Assembly: GCA_036245525.1 (NCBI GenBank)
Contig: BTPG01000005.1
Span: 117,410,119 to 117,474,118 of the forward strand
Source: Semisulcospira habei
Lineage: Eukaryota; Mollusca; Gastropoda; Semisulcospiridae
Direction: 5' to 3'
DNA length: 64,000 nt
Below the pieces are notes generated by a model. That model saw only the letters and a list, made by a program, of their open reading frames with translations, made no database searches and was not told where the DNA came from. The translations under genes and the position numbers were made by a program. Below, in pieces: positions 28,411-40,632 of the stretch. Position 1 is the first letter of the stretch. The number at the start of each line of letters is the position of its first letter.

Positions 28411-29387
28411 CACACACTTGCTGACCTCTCGTGCCATTTAACCTTTCCAATGTGGTCATCCAAATTAATATGCATAGATAGGTCTAAGCATCAGGTATCT
28501 CTGTACCAAGTTTGGGTTTGAAGTTGAAAATAGTAATTAAGAAAAAAACATGTTTTTGTCCAAATATGGCTTTTGTGATAATCTATTTCTAGATCACGAT
28601 TCTTGACCTTTGCAATGGTCAACTAAATTAGTATGCATAGGGAGGTTTTATCAGCTACCTTGTGCAAAATTTGATTGAAAAGTTAGCAAAGCCTTTGATA
28701 AAAACTAAAATTCTTATTAAAAAAAAAAAAAAAAGATGGGATGAACCATAAACCACAAAGTCCCTTCTATATGAGAGCTATCTTCGCTGTCAAGGGTCTC
28801 TACCTTTTGTCTTTGACTTGATTCTATTGAAATATCTCCTTTTGAAAAAGCCTTGTATGTGTACCAATGCATCATAGTGAACTTTATAAGGGGCGCGCGC
28901 AGTGCATACGCGTCATTTGTTCGTCAAATGTCATGACAATTTTTGTTTTCACGCAATATATTTTACGTGATATGAGTTTCGCTTTCGTTTCAAGATTTGG
29001 GAAAATGGTGTCAAAACTAGATTTTCACGTTACAATTTCAATCTTGCTATAATTTGTGTGAAATCAGGTTGACTTTACCTAGCTACATGCAATACTCGTT
29101 ACACCTGCATGCTCTTCTGAAAGCACGTCGATGTGTGTGTATGTATGCGTGCGATTGTTGCATGCGCGCGCTCTAATCATCGAGAGGCATAGATGTTCAT
29201 GCGCCCTCAGGGCACATGAGGATCTATGCCTCTTGGAGATGCACGCATGTCTGTGAGAGAGCGCCGTGCGCTAGAGAGAACAACATCATTTAGAGTATTA
29301 TGTGATGTCTGCGTGGTGACGTCACCGCCACTGTCCGACCTTTTCTAGAAGTCAAGGTTTTTTTACTGTTTTTATTCTTTTCTGATT
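28411..29387. other. intron sequence with a hairpin, no gene
   Basis: AT-rich intron. An inverted repeat gaggcatagat / atctatgcctc at 29,184-29,232 forms an 11-bp stem with additional inner pairing (catg...catg). No exon or ORF with a known family was found. Confidence 0.5.
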
Positions 29388-29760
29388 GAGTGTATATTGC
29401 TTAACCTCCCGACAGCAACAAAGCTTTCTCAGGACGTGCCTGCACTGCTTGTGAAAAAAAAAACTAAACAGAACATTGAATGTATGTCGCCAGCCGGTCA
29501 AACACGTAAAATAACCTAACACATGGGGCCTAAATAAAGCTAAGACCATTTAGCAACACACATCCAATATCAAGAGCTACAGGCAGTGCAGACAGTAGGG
29601 AAACTTTTAAAAAGCAAATACAGGTGAATGGACCTCGGGTAGACAGAAACACATGCCCCAGAATAGAGGAAAACTCACCCTGCGGGGCTGACCAGGGTAA
29701 CCCTGGGAACTAAAAAGTACCTAACCCCACCCAAGTCCCCCAGGGCAGACCTGGGTGGGG
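29388..29760 (+). repeat. SINE-like interspersed repeat, copy R1
   Basis: The consensus runs from attgcttaacntcccgacagc to gacctgggtgggg and includes an A run and ctaaataaagctaag. It is shared with 57,494-57,870 (inverse), 62,757-63,157 (direct) and a short piece at 52,511-52,562. It is about 370-400 bp and has no ORF of its own. Copies sit in unrelated surroundings, so it is dispersed. Confidence 0.85.
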
Positions 29761-30224
29761 GGAATTCTTTTCTGAAAAGAATTAATTATTAATAAAGAAG
29801 TTTAAAGGATACAATGCTGGCTAACAAACTCATCTAATGTCTTTATCCAAAAAAGCTATATCCAAAATTTCTAGTAAATGACAAAAATTACAGACTCTAA
29901 TCTGGGTCAAACGACTTCCTATAAACGGTTGTTTATGTCTTCAATGAGACATTCAATTACAATATATTCGGAGGCCCTCTTAGTCTTAGCCACCCCATTA
30001 AAAAGTATTTCACCAAGTTTTAAGCTTGTGTGTACAGAAGTATCGGAGATTCTCTTATGCGCACACACGGCGCTTCACGCCAAATGTTCAGCAGCGAGGT
30101 AAGCGTAACTAGACATGGCGTAATTTTTATCTTGTTACTTCAAGAGGTTTAGGCATGCCCGCCTTCGACAAAGACACGCAATTAAATTCACCGCACCATG
30201 ACCCGTCCTAAAAAGTCTCTTTTA

Positions 30225-30930
30225 TAAATAGAAGGGACTTGAGCCAACCTCTTGTGACCCTTGATCTTTCTGAAGGGTCATACAAATTAGTACATACGCA
30301 TAGCTATGCAGACCCGTTTACCCTCCAAATGACTTATGAAGAAGATAAGAGTGAATTATGAGGGAGATTTATCACTGAAAAAGCAGCGACATGAAAACAC
30401 TGAAGATTTGAGATATATTTATTGTCCACGCATAATTTCAAGTTGTACCACACATGGGCAAAGAGTCATTTCTCATTCTGATCCACATACTGCACCACAA
30501 GTACTGATAATTTACAATCTGATGCATACAAACTCATACTGCATTACAAGTACTGATAAATGATAATGAGGGAAGCCTGCAGTGCACTAATCAGAACAGC
30601 CTATTTCTTCAGACTCTGGTAATAAGCAGTATGTCTTACCATCAGGTATCTCTGTCCCATGTTTGGATTTCAAGTTGAACATAATACTTGAGAAAAGACT
30701 AGATATATATTTTTTTTTTAACCTATTTCTGGACCCCTGTAACCTTGACCTTTGAGGTCACTGAAATTTTTATGTTTAGAAAGGTCCTGTCATAATGTGT
30801 CCTAGGGCCAGGTTTGAATATTTTCTGAGGAAAATGCCAACATTACAGTTCACCACAGACAGGTGCCGGACTACAGATGCCTGATGGCCCAATACATACT
30901 CACTTTTGCCAGGAGTTAGAAAAATGTAAA
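30225..30930. repeat. degenerate relatives of the 4.3-kb repeat family
   Basis: Phrases such as cttgtgacccttgat...gaagggtcat, gaccttgacctttgaggtcactgaa and the catcaggtatctctgt block recur here, near 28.4 kb, at 42.4-42.7 kb and at 43.9-44.2 kb. No coding capacity is seen. Confidence 0.6.
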
Positions 30931-31331
30931 ATTCCAACTAGCCAGCTGGGTCATTAACAACAGAAGTGTTCTAACCCGACAGATTTTGATAGCCGGTCAC
31001 CTGTTTATAACTTAACTTCAAACTGCAAAACTGAACATGAAAAAGTAGCCGTTATATTTTGCCCATGCAAATTGATTTACTAACTTGCAGATGGACGAAA
31101 ACCTGACAGTTTTATATGCGTGTGTTCTCTGCCTTTAAAACAAAACATAATAATCTAAACAGTTCAATTTATGCCATTTCTCTGCATTGGTTCTTCAATG
31201 CGAAAGAAAATTAGTGTGGTCTAGCCTTTATTGTAGTAAAATTGTGGGGAAAAAGACATTGACACTTTTTGTATCATAGACCACATGTCCGTTAGGTTGG
31301 TGTGTTTTGTTTTTTTCAGGGAGTGGGGATG

Positions 31332-32150
31332 TAGGGGCCCGACGATGGCGACTAAAGGAAAATCCACTGCGCCACCGCGAGTGCGCACCACCCCGTCACA
31401 GACTCAATTCAGAAAACATGGGAGGAAACTAACGCCCACTAAATTTTAGCTGTGGCCGGAAGTATCCCAGACCTCTTTCTCAACGTCTAGAGTTGAACGT
31501 TAAACCCTTTAGTAGAGTGCTGTAAAAGAGACCACTATGCACTACATCGCATCCATTGTTTTCTACTCGAAAAGATAATGACAACTGAGCAGTCTTTGAA
31601 CCAGACACTTTTTTGGGCTGGGGGAAAATATGTACCTAAATCGACTGCTGCATGCAGGTCACAAGTTCATGTTGACAGTAACTTGAGTAAGATGCACTCT
31701 TGTTTTAATTTCATTGGATATGCTAATTTACATAAAGAAATGAAAAATGAGCATGGGATGTATTTCCAGCCACATCTAAAACCACATCCGGCCACATCTC
31801 GACGTCTGCTATGAATGTGCCAAAAGCCTTGATGCTAAATTGTCAGTTTTGATCGGAGGACAAGGTTGGTATAGATATGTGGCAAAATATGTAATGAGTT
31901 TCTTCAGTTCGAGGTTTTAGGTGGATGGTTGCTTTGAGGGTTGAAAACTGCTCTGGAATCGCAGTGCTTCACCGCTTTGTGTGCCTTTCGTTTTCCTCCC
32001 TTGTATTCTGAATTGAGCCCGCCGTGAGATGGCCTTAGTTGCCTGCTCGGCGTTACACCCAAATAACTCTGAATTGAGCCCGTGACGGGGTGGTGCGCAC
32101 TTGCGGTGGCGCAGCGGATTTGCATTTAGTCACCATCATCAGGCCCCTAT
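31332..32150. repeat. inverted-repeat element with ~75-bp arms
   Basis: The left arm (31,332-31,409) and right arm (about 32,074-32,150) are imperfect inverses sharing cactgcgccaccgc and gtgcgcaccaccccgtcac. A block next to the right arm (gcctgctcggcgtt) also matches 39,812-39,856. This is probably a fold-back or composite non-autonomous element; the class is unknown. Confidence 0.65.
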
Positions 32151-33523
32151 GGTGGGGTAGCAGTTGCTTTTATTCAAAATAAACTACGGTATGTTTGCAG
32201 ATGGTACAATTTCAGGAGTGATGTTTGGAGAAAATGACTGACCAAACAACTTGATTGCAAGCATGTGTTTTCAGCAGGAAATGACAATCCTAATCAGTTA
32301 GTGCCAATCAGCTTTTCAACCTGTCCTTCCAAAAAAATTACCAACACAAAGGTGTAGTTCCAGAGGTTCTTTCCTTTCCTGATTTCTCTCCACAAAACAC
32401 AGCCCAAATAATTATAAAGATTTAATCAACCTGCAAAAGCTGCAGTTCTTATGGTCCTCAGGTTTACTGAACACATGGCATGACATGATATAACCTGTTG
32501 CCCCGCGGCACCCCCCTTCCTTTGCTGGTTGTGATGTCAGTTGCTGGACTCACCGCAGGTCTGTTGGTAATATCACACAAGTACTTATTTACTATTAATA
32601 CCACGCTTACACAGTTGCAGGACAAATAAAATTGTACCAGTTCTAACAAGGAACCCACGGCCGAGTATTCAAAGCCACCAATACATTTTTTCTTGCTTCG
32701 CTGCTTTGCATATCTCGATTTGGTGTGTTGCTGTCAGTACTGCCAACACGTGTGCGGGACTGCCAGTGCAGTACAAGAAAAGTGCGCATGTTGTTGGCAT
32801 TGGACATTGACGTAACACGCAACATTGATGTAACACGCAAGTAGGCAATGATCAAATGAATTCCAGCGACGTAAAAAACTCCAATTAGCTACCAACACTC
32901 GAGTCTCATCGGCAGGGTTATGACAGATTCAGATCACTTTAATGCTTGAGCGCCGACAGCTGGAGATATGAGTACTAGTACAGTGGAAATAACCTATCAA
33001 CAGCCGGGTGAATGACTGGCCAACTTAGCTGGCCTGAGTCATTCTTTTATTTCCATGGGTGAATGGCCAACCCTTTTTCGCACCCGTTTGCTATAGCACG
33101 AGCCAAAAATTGTTCTAGCTACCAGAAAGAACTCTTAAAACCGCATTTTAATGCCTTCACGTATGACCCAGCAAATTAATGTTCACCTCTTCAATGCCAA
33201 CATCTAAAAATAACTTCTCTGAAACCAACGTAGTCACTACTGAATACATAATTATCTGCCCGAGGCACATGGACATGAATGAGGACAGCAAGTGAAATTC
33301 ACAACTTGAACAACTGGAGCTATTTTAGCCAACACGGAGGCATGATTCTTTTTATAAGCTGGATGCAGAAGACCATGTGATTGTAAATCCACACCACTTA
33401 CAGATGAAATAAGGGATTATACTGATAATTTTGCTACCATAAAATCAAACTGTTCTATTTGCTAGCCATCTGATCTAGTAACGAGGTATAGTCTTCAATT
33501 CTTTTTTCAGAGTTTCAACTCAC
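32151..33523. other. NASP intron 4 proximal part, no gene
   Basis: I see no exon or named repeat. A short palindrome (gaatgactggcca...tggcctgagtcattc) lies near 33,012-33,046. Confidence 0.5.
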
Positions 33524-33604
33524 CAGTAAGTTTATCTGTTGGCTCAAACTGTTCCTTTTCCTCGTCATCTGGTTCATCTGCATTTTCATCAGCATCAACA
33601 TCAA
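33524..33604 (-). CDS. NASP: NASP exon 4 (81 bp)
   Basis: Flanked by tttcag and GTGAGTTG. Read as 2 + 78 + 1 nt it gives DVDADENADEPDD..., an acidic segment ending ...FEPTDKLT. Both junctions are phase 1: G + TT from exon 3 and G + AG into exon 5. Other frames contain stops or nonsense. It fits the short acidic linker after the first TPR of NASP proteins. Confidence 0.9.
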
Positions 33605-34797
33605 CTGAAAGTCAAAGAAAAGTATTATGGCACAAGATAAACAGTTAACCCTCTTACTCTTAAACCCACAACCGCATTTGAGCCAGTGACAGAAGGTGGG
33701 CCTCAGAGGGCATGCATTGTGCAAAATTAAGATTTATTATTGGTATATTTGGTTATGCTTCCTTGAAACTATAGTGTTGCACTATCTAAAACCATACACA
33801 AGATAGTCGAGTGTCAGGTGTTCCGTAGGCATGTCAAAAATGGTGGTCAAGTGGAAGTAGTTGAACGTGACACAGGACACGACTTCTTTTAAAATCCTTC
33901 TCAATTTACATAATCATTAGCAACTTTTAAATTTTTTATATAAACATGCTAAAATACATCAGAAAAGTTAAGTCTTCACGAATGTTATAAAATTAAGCAC
34001 AGAAAATTTAGTAAAGTTTCATGTCCTGTGTCACATACGACATATACTGGGTACAAACAAATACAATAAAGAACGAACAAATACACAGTTAATGAAGAAA
34101 CAACTTTTTATTTCAGAACAATGTTCACCAGCCAAACTGTACATGAAATTTTGTTGGTATCAGTGGTGACGGTGTTTTTTTTTTACAGAATGTGTATGTT
34201 GAACGTGACAAAATATGAGGACATGAGAAACAACATTTAAACTCTTTTTTACCTCAAACACACTTGTTTTAAAATAAAATCATGTTCAAAGGCTTATTTA
34301 TTAGCTTTACAGTCCATATTTATGGCATATATACTGGTTTTATACAGAAAGCATGTCGTATATGATGAAATATGTGAGGACATGAAAAAAGACCACCAAA
34401 GCATTTTTCTACTTGCAACCACTTGAAACTATATTTTCTTTTCCAACTACTGTTTCTCAACATAAAATCTCATAAATGAAGACAAGATTATGGTTTCATA
34501 CATAATTTGTGCATAAAACATGATGAAATCTTGGCGCACATGTAGAGTATTATTCAACACACTTAGTCTACTCACGTAAATATGCAATCACAAGAACTCA
34601 TTTCCTACCACGCTTTGTCAGCATACCACCCTGTAACTGAAGAAATGTTGCCACAAACTAATTTCACCCCAAAAAGACCCTCATACAGTGTACACTGTAA
34701 ATTAATGGACACCATAAAGAGGCAATTAAACGCAGTTGCTGACAACAAAAAAAACCCCACAATTTTCACTTCTCAGCACCGTTTCTTAGCACTCACT
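33605..34797. other. intron with GTyGAnCGTGACA-type motifs, no gene
   Basis: Recurring words gttgaacgtgacacaggacac (33,858 area), an inverse copy near 34,021, gttgaacgtgacaaaatatgaggacatg (34,198 area) and a decayed copy near 34,349 occur at roughly 150-bp spacing. No open gene is seen. Confidence 0.55.
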
Positions 34798-36140
34798 TTA
34801 CTTACGCCTGTCACCCCTACCCGGGTATAGGCCGTCGACGAGAGACCTCCAGCAACTCCTGTCCTGTGCTTCTCCTTCGATCCTACTCCAGGTGGTTCCC
34901 AATCTCTTGACGTCTGCTTGGAGGTCTCGATGCCAGGAGTTTCTCGGCCTACCTCTTTTCCTCTTTCCCTGGGGGTTCCATGACAATGCCTGCCTAGTGA
35001 TACTGGAAGCTGGCTTTCTCAGACTGACCGATCCATCCCCATCTTCTTCGCCCAATTTCATTCTCTGCTGTTATCTGCTCTGTTCTCTCCCAGAGTCTGA
35101 CGTTGCTGATCTTCTCTGGCCAGTGGATTTTCAAAATTCTTCGAAGGCAACTGTTCATGAAGGTCTGTACTCTGTTGACTGTGGTTTTTGTCAATCTCCA
35201 AGTCTCTGCTCCATATAGGAGAACTGCTTTTACATTGGAGTTGAAAATCCGGACTTTGGTGTGTTGTGACAGCTCTCTGGAACTCCACACTTTTTTCAAC
35301 TGGAGAAAGGCTGCTCTGGCTTTACCGATTCGTGCTCCGACATCTGCATCCGTGCCGCCTTTTTTGTCTACGATGCTCCCGAGATAGGTGAAGGACTCCA
35401 CCTCCTCCAACGGGGTGCCAGCAAGCAAGACTGGTTCTTCCCTGGTTGCGTTCAGCCTCATTGTCTTTGTTTTCTGTTTGTGAATGGTGAGGCCCACTTG
35501 GGATGAAATGTCAGCAAGCCTCGTAGTCTTGTCCTGCATTTGTTGATGTGTGGGACAGTAATGCCAAGTCGTCTGCAAAATCGAGGTCGTCAAGCTGTGG
35601 CCAGTGTCCACTGTATTCCACTTCGTCTGTGCTCTGTGGTCATCTTCATGACCCAGTCTATGGCCAGTAGGAAGAGGAACGGAGACAGACACCCCTGCCT
35701 GACACCAGTTCTGACCTGGAGCTCCCTGGTGAACTGCCCTTCATGGATCACGCGGCATGTCATGCCATCGTAGCTGCTCTTGATCAGGCGGACGAGCCTT
35801 GTGGGTACACCGTAGTGTCGTAGGAGTTTCCACAGAGTCTCTCGGTCCACACTGTCAAATGCTTTCTCATAATCCACAAAGTTGACGTACAGCGGGAAGC
35901 TCCACTCCAGAGACTGTTCCACAATGATGCGGAGAGTGGCGATCTGGTCTGTACATGATCGGTTCTTCCTGAATCCTGCTTGCTGGTCTCTTAGCTGGGG
36001 GTCAACGGAGCTCTTCATTCTCTCCAGGATGATCCTGTTGAAGACCTTTCCTGGTACTGACGGCAAGGTGATTCCTCTGTAGTTGGAACACTTGCTGAGG
36101 TTGCCTTTCTTGGGAAGCTTGATTAGGTACCCCCCTTCCA
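34798..36140 (-). pseudogene. RTE-like LINE reverse transcriptase fragment
   Basis: On the minus strand: NYRGITL-like start, FVDYEKAFDSVDRETLW (motif A), [15 protein letters not shown] (motif B), [10 protein letters not shown] (motif C, near 35,565), then [14 protein letters not shown] and a C-terminal GKRKRGRPRN...W block, as in RTE/BovB-type elements. The frame shifts just after motif C; compared with the copy at 63,818-64,000 a 2-bp deletion (cacatcaac versus cacactcatcaac) is the cause. A further frame change lies near 35,000. It is 5'-truncated and inactive. Confidence 0.92.
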
Positions 36141-36431
36141 GTCAGCCGGCATCACTTAGCACATCACCCCGTAAGTGATGCCTGAAAAATAATTAGCGCA
36201 TTGCTCGATTTATACATGCACCTATGAGGTTTTTCAGCTTTCGACAACAAAGCCAGTCTCTGCATGTCCAAAAAATGTTCACAAAAGTGAGGAGGATAAT
36301 ATCTGGAGGGGTCGTCTCAGATTGCGGAGGGCTCGTTTCTGGCCGGGGATGAGTCTGAGTGCATTATAGGAAAAGAATAAAATATGATAATAGTTAATAC
36401 AATCACGAACATTACTAAATGGTCACTGAAG

Positions 36432-37296
36432 CAGTGATGGAGAAAGTTTTTAAGCTAGGGGTATTTATACCCTCAACCAAAACATGGTGGTTTTCATACC
36501 AACCCTCATTGCAAACATAAGGGGGTTTTTATACCCCCTTTCAGTTTTTTAGGGGGTACACCAACATACGTAATAAACACTTTGCGTGCATGCTGGCGTG
36601 AGTATTTATGGGACAATTAGGATAGATAATAGCTGGTTGATTGTTTTGTTTAGCATGTCAATATAATTCAACTTTGCAATTGTATCAGGATTGATTTGTG
36701 TCCGACTTCCTTACACACAGTGACACACACTTGTTTTAAACAAACATTTAATACCCTGTCTCATTACTTACTCATTACCGGTTGCGGCTCACCTTTTTCT
36801 TCTCTTACCGAGCACTCAAAGCCAAAGGCTGACAAAAAAGTTTATCTTTTCCTTCATCTTGTTTTAATTTTTTGGAGCAATTAGTTTTGTCTGCTTTATT
36901 TTTCCTTTTCTTTGGCTTCCCCTCAGATCACTGCTTGTCGGCCATGTTTAATGTTGGGTTGTTGTCAGTCTTATATAGCCGATCAAAAGCGTCGAGAAAA
37001 AATAGTGAATATTATCGTGCATATGATTGGCTGTTTCTCAGAAGCGACAGAATGAATAGGAGGGGGAGAGAGGGTGGTAGGCGGTCGCGCAGGCACACGA
37101 TCCAAATCGAGCGAAAGCTGTACGCACGACCGAAATAGTTGTACCTGATGATACCTCCCAGCAACTTAGCTTCACGTTTTCATACCCCTTTGGCACTGAC
37201 TTTGTGCGTGTTTATACCCTTTCATTAAATTTTCGTTACGTGATTTCCCAATTCAGTACGTGAAACACGTACAATTGTACGTGATCTCCATCACTG
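36432..37296. mobile_element. TIR element with 6-bp duplication
   Basis: It starts CAGTGATGGAGA and ends with the inverse (tctccatcactg); CTGAAG is duplicated at 36,426-36,431 and 37,297-37,302. It is 865 bp with no transposase. Internal mirrored words (tataccccc, ccatacccc) occur near both ends. Confidence 0.75.
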
Positions 37297-37696
37297 CTGA
37301 AGTATGGTGTTTTTTTTTGGGAAAATGTATCTCAGGTACATTGTCCATGTTAAAGTGAGAATCGAGCTCGGATTACTGAAAAGCGCCAGCTGTATGGCAA
37401 CATTCTCATAGAAAGCGAGATTTGAAGTCTTGCACAGTTTAAAATGGAAAATGTACCTGAGGTACAGTTAATAAGACAGTGTCTGATAAAAGTATACCAT
37501 AGTCACGATAGTGACCACCCAAAAAGTCAAAGTAAGAGACATTTGGTATAGGTGTGCTGGATTGTGGCATAACAATGGGGAATGGAAGGTTTCACATGCA
37601 AAGTACCATCTTATTTTTTAAAAACTTAATCTGAAAAAAGAATCTGCCTCTCACATGAACAGTTCTGCAAAGAACAAATTCTGAGATTAGATTTAA

Positions 37697-37923
37697 TTCA
37701 AAATATTAGAAAATTAACTATGAGAAATGCACATTTACTTTTCTTTTCAAAGTAATACTTTAAACATTTCTCCCGGTGACGCCGCCACTTCTGAGTCGAT
37801 GATTCACTGCATTGCTCCTGTTTCGCTCTGCGCACGTTTTTATGCTGCAGCTCCACCGCATGCCTGGTCTTGGGCTTTGGTGTAGATCTGGCCTGGGGAC
37901 CGGTTATCACCTTCGTTCTCTCT
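37697..37923 (-). pseudogene. Arg/Lys-rich gene family, copy A, exon 3
   Basis: The acceptor tttttcag lies before 37,923. One leading base and then an open frame encode a Lys/Arg/Gln-rich helix with KPKTRHAVELQHKNVRRAKQ and QKWRRHREKC. It corresponds in phase and type to copy B exon 3 at 54,006-54,205. The 3' boundary is unclear. Family and function are not recognised. Copy A exon 2 carries an in-frame stop, so this copy is probably decayed. Confidence 0.5.
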
Positions 37924-38149
37924 CTGAAAAAAATGTTTGATGGAAATGAACTGAAGAGGTTAAATACTGGGAACCCATCACGCACAGAAAAGTTAAGATG
38001 GATGATCAATAAAAATGGTAGAAATGTACATGTTTACGAATCACAACCAGAGTAGGTCTCCTAAACAATGTCACAATAGTATAAATAATAAAATTATATA
38101 TGGGAATGTGTTACGCACATGTTAACCAGAACCAACACATACCTCATCT

Positions 38150-38362
38150 CTGTGCGCGTAGCCTGTCTTGTTCACGTCTGCGCAGATTTCTTCCTCTGTC
38201 CGAGGGCGCTGTTTCGAGAACTACTTTATTCTTCTGCCTCTCAGCTTCATCACAGGAGGGGTCACGCCTAATTGACATGCGATTTTCCTGGCATCTGTCA
38301 GCATTCATTTTAACTTTAGTGGCCTTGATTTCTTCCTCTGGATGATCAAGTTGACGAAGACC
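38150..38362 (-). pseudogene. Arg/Lys-rich gene family, copy A, exon 2
   Basis: The acceptor ccttttcag precedes 38,362. The exon takes phase 1 from exon 1 and reads LRQLDHPEEEIKATK, VKMNADRCQENR, then NLRRREQDRLRAQR before a TGA just ahead of a GTATGTG donor. Copy B has the matching NAERCRAYRD and RRREQDRLRQKQ segments. The stop at the exon end suggests decay of this copy. Confidence 0.55.
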
Positions 38363-38364
38363 TG

Positions 38365-40632
38365 AAAAGGATTTTTGGGTGGTTAGAACACAACTTTTGG
38401 CATTTTTTGGGGGGTTAATTTTCCTGATTAAACTCGGTAACTAAAACAATATATTATAAATCAGACATGAACTATTACTATGTTTTGGCATAAACAAAGC
38501 GTCATCGAGTGTGATGAAGGTCATGAAGCCACTTCATGTCCGCAAGATGTCTATCACGGTCGACTGAAAAGCAGACGATTCATCTGCCATTAATCACCTC
38601 AGGTCATAAACAAAGAGGTATTTGAAACCCACGTATGAAAATTAACAGGTTGTTTAACCCGATCTGAGACTCCTCATTAAAATTTTACAAAAAAAGACCG
38701 TCTATCAGTCGAACGTGGTGTCGGACATGACAAGAAATAGTCGACCGTGATTTGAGACATGACAAATTTTTACTGAAAAAGTCGTCGTCATCTCAAAAAC
38801 AAGTCGCTTTTGAACAAACCTCAGAGTATCGTTGGGTAGTTTTGACCACACACTCATCGTTCACTTACACCGTAAAATTATATAAAATGTGCGAGCTTAG
38901 AGGTACTAAACACAATAAAACATGTACACAAATGTACACAATGGCAACGTACGGTCGTACGTGATAAGGGAAAGTTATGGGACATGAAACAATTTTGCTT
39001 ACCTTCGCTACGTCGTGGCGCCATTTCCAATGAATGAAAGCACTGCGGCTAATCACGTGACCAAAACATGACCTCCGAACAAAATTGCAGGCACAAAACG
39101 AACTCCGCATAAATAGAAATCGGCAAATAGTCGAACGTGATGAACGGACATGAAAACAAAAGCTTACCACAAAAAGTAAAAAATAATCATACGCGAACCC
39201 CGAAGACTAGTACAATAAGATGTTTTATGCGGAAATATGTATGCAGATGAGGTTCATTAAAAAGTTGGAACATCTAGGCCATGCTTGGGTGTGTGCGTTA
39301 GAGTGCAAACGGTGTTTTGGACATGACCCGTCACGCTCGACTAACCGTTTTTTCGGGATGAAATAAAAACTCCAAAATATGTGTTTTCACACAAAATTCG
39401 TGTAAAATAGACGCTAAACACTCCATAGAAGTGTTGCATAAGAATAGGAAAGGACTTTTTATGAAATGTTGAAAAATATCCATGTGCACAATATCAAGCT
39501 TGTTGCATCTCACAAAGGGCTTTGCCTGCCTTTTTTTGTTTTTATTTACTTTTTACCAACTTAAAAGCGTGCAACTAACGTATGTATATTTACATGCAGT
39601 TTTCTTGAAATAGGATATAAATCACAACATGTTTGACTTTCATATTTTACTTTGCACTGGAAAATTGGCAACCCATCCGTTTCCACCTTCTGTCACTGGC
39701 TCATTTCCAAACTTTTGGAGCCGTTGTCTAAAGACTACGTACCAGTCAGAGGAGATGGATTGATCATGATAATTCAAGGGTAGTGCTGGATGAGCTTGGC
39801 ACCTTCTTAGTTATTTGGGTTCAACGCCGAGCAGGCGACCAAGGCCTTCTCACGACAGGATGGGTAAAAATCTGGCCAGCCAGACTAAAAGGTCTTAAAG
39901 TTATTTTCCCCAGGATCAAGCATCTCAGTCAGAAAACTGTCTGCAACAGATACTGCTGACAGTATGTGTATGGGTCCTTTGTGTACTATCCGATGGCTTT
40001 ATGATGCAAGTACAATGCCAAAATTTATCGTTTGGAGGGTGTATTGTTTTGAAGACCATGGCTTAAATAATCTCCGGGAAAATGCCAATGTTAGTTTTTA
40101 CCACGGACGACGGCTGACAGACTGCAGACGGACGACCACTGGCCCAGAACATACTCACTTTTGCTTTGCACGCGAGCCAAAAAGATGTCAAATAAATATA
40201 GGGGGTTACACAACAGAATAGAACTGTATGTACAGGGTTTCCACACACTTTCTGTTACAAAATTTAAGGGTATTTCAAGTGCATTTCAAGGAGACTATTT
40301 GCCAGTTTATGCGCACATAAAATAATTCAATTGTTACACAAAACATACAGTTTGAGCAGGGCATGGCACTCTTCTGACAAACTGAAGACACAGACCTACT
40401 TGTAGTTGATGCTGCAAGCAATCCAGGGAGGGGTACAGCTGGCTGGCTAGCTTTTTTTGAATTCAAGATGTTTCTTCCCCTTTGCATGGCTGACTAGCGC
40501 ACTTTCACCCATACCTCAAACATCTTCTTGCATAAACAGCAGTTGCACAAGTATTTGTATGTACCAACTGACTAATGCAAAGAAACAAAAAGATGCATAA
40601 ATACAAATTTAGGGGGTTATGCAAGAAAATAA
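38365..40632. other. copy A intron 1 and upstream region with motif cluster
   Basis: Outside the small exon 1 (39,003-39,024) this span holds GTCGAACGTGGTGTCGGACATGAC (38,709 area, described in two halves: gtcgaacgtg and ggacatgac), gtcgaccgtgat (38,740), gtcgaacgtgat...ggacatga (39,131) and inverse copies near 38,557 and 39,318. A SINE-like phrase shared with 32.0 kb is at 39,812-39,856. Nothing else is identified. Confidence 0.5.
39003..39024 (-). pseudogene. Arg/Lys-rich gene family, copy A, exon 1
   Basis: ATG followed by six codons (MAPRRSE) and one base, then donor GTAAGC. The start resembles copy B exon 1 (MATPRRE). The tiny first exon and the phase 1 junction agree in both copies. 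Confidence 0.5.
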
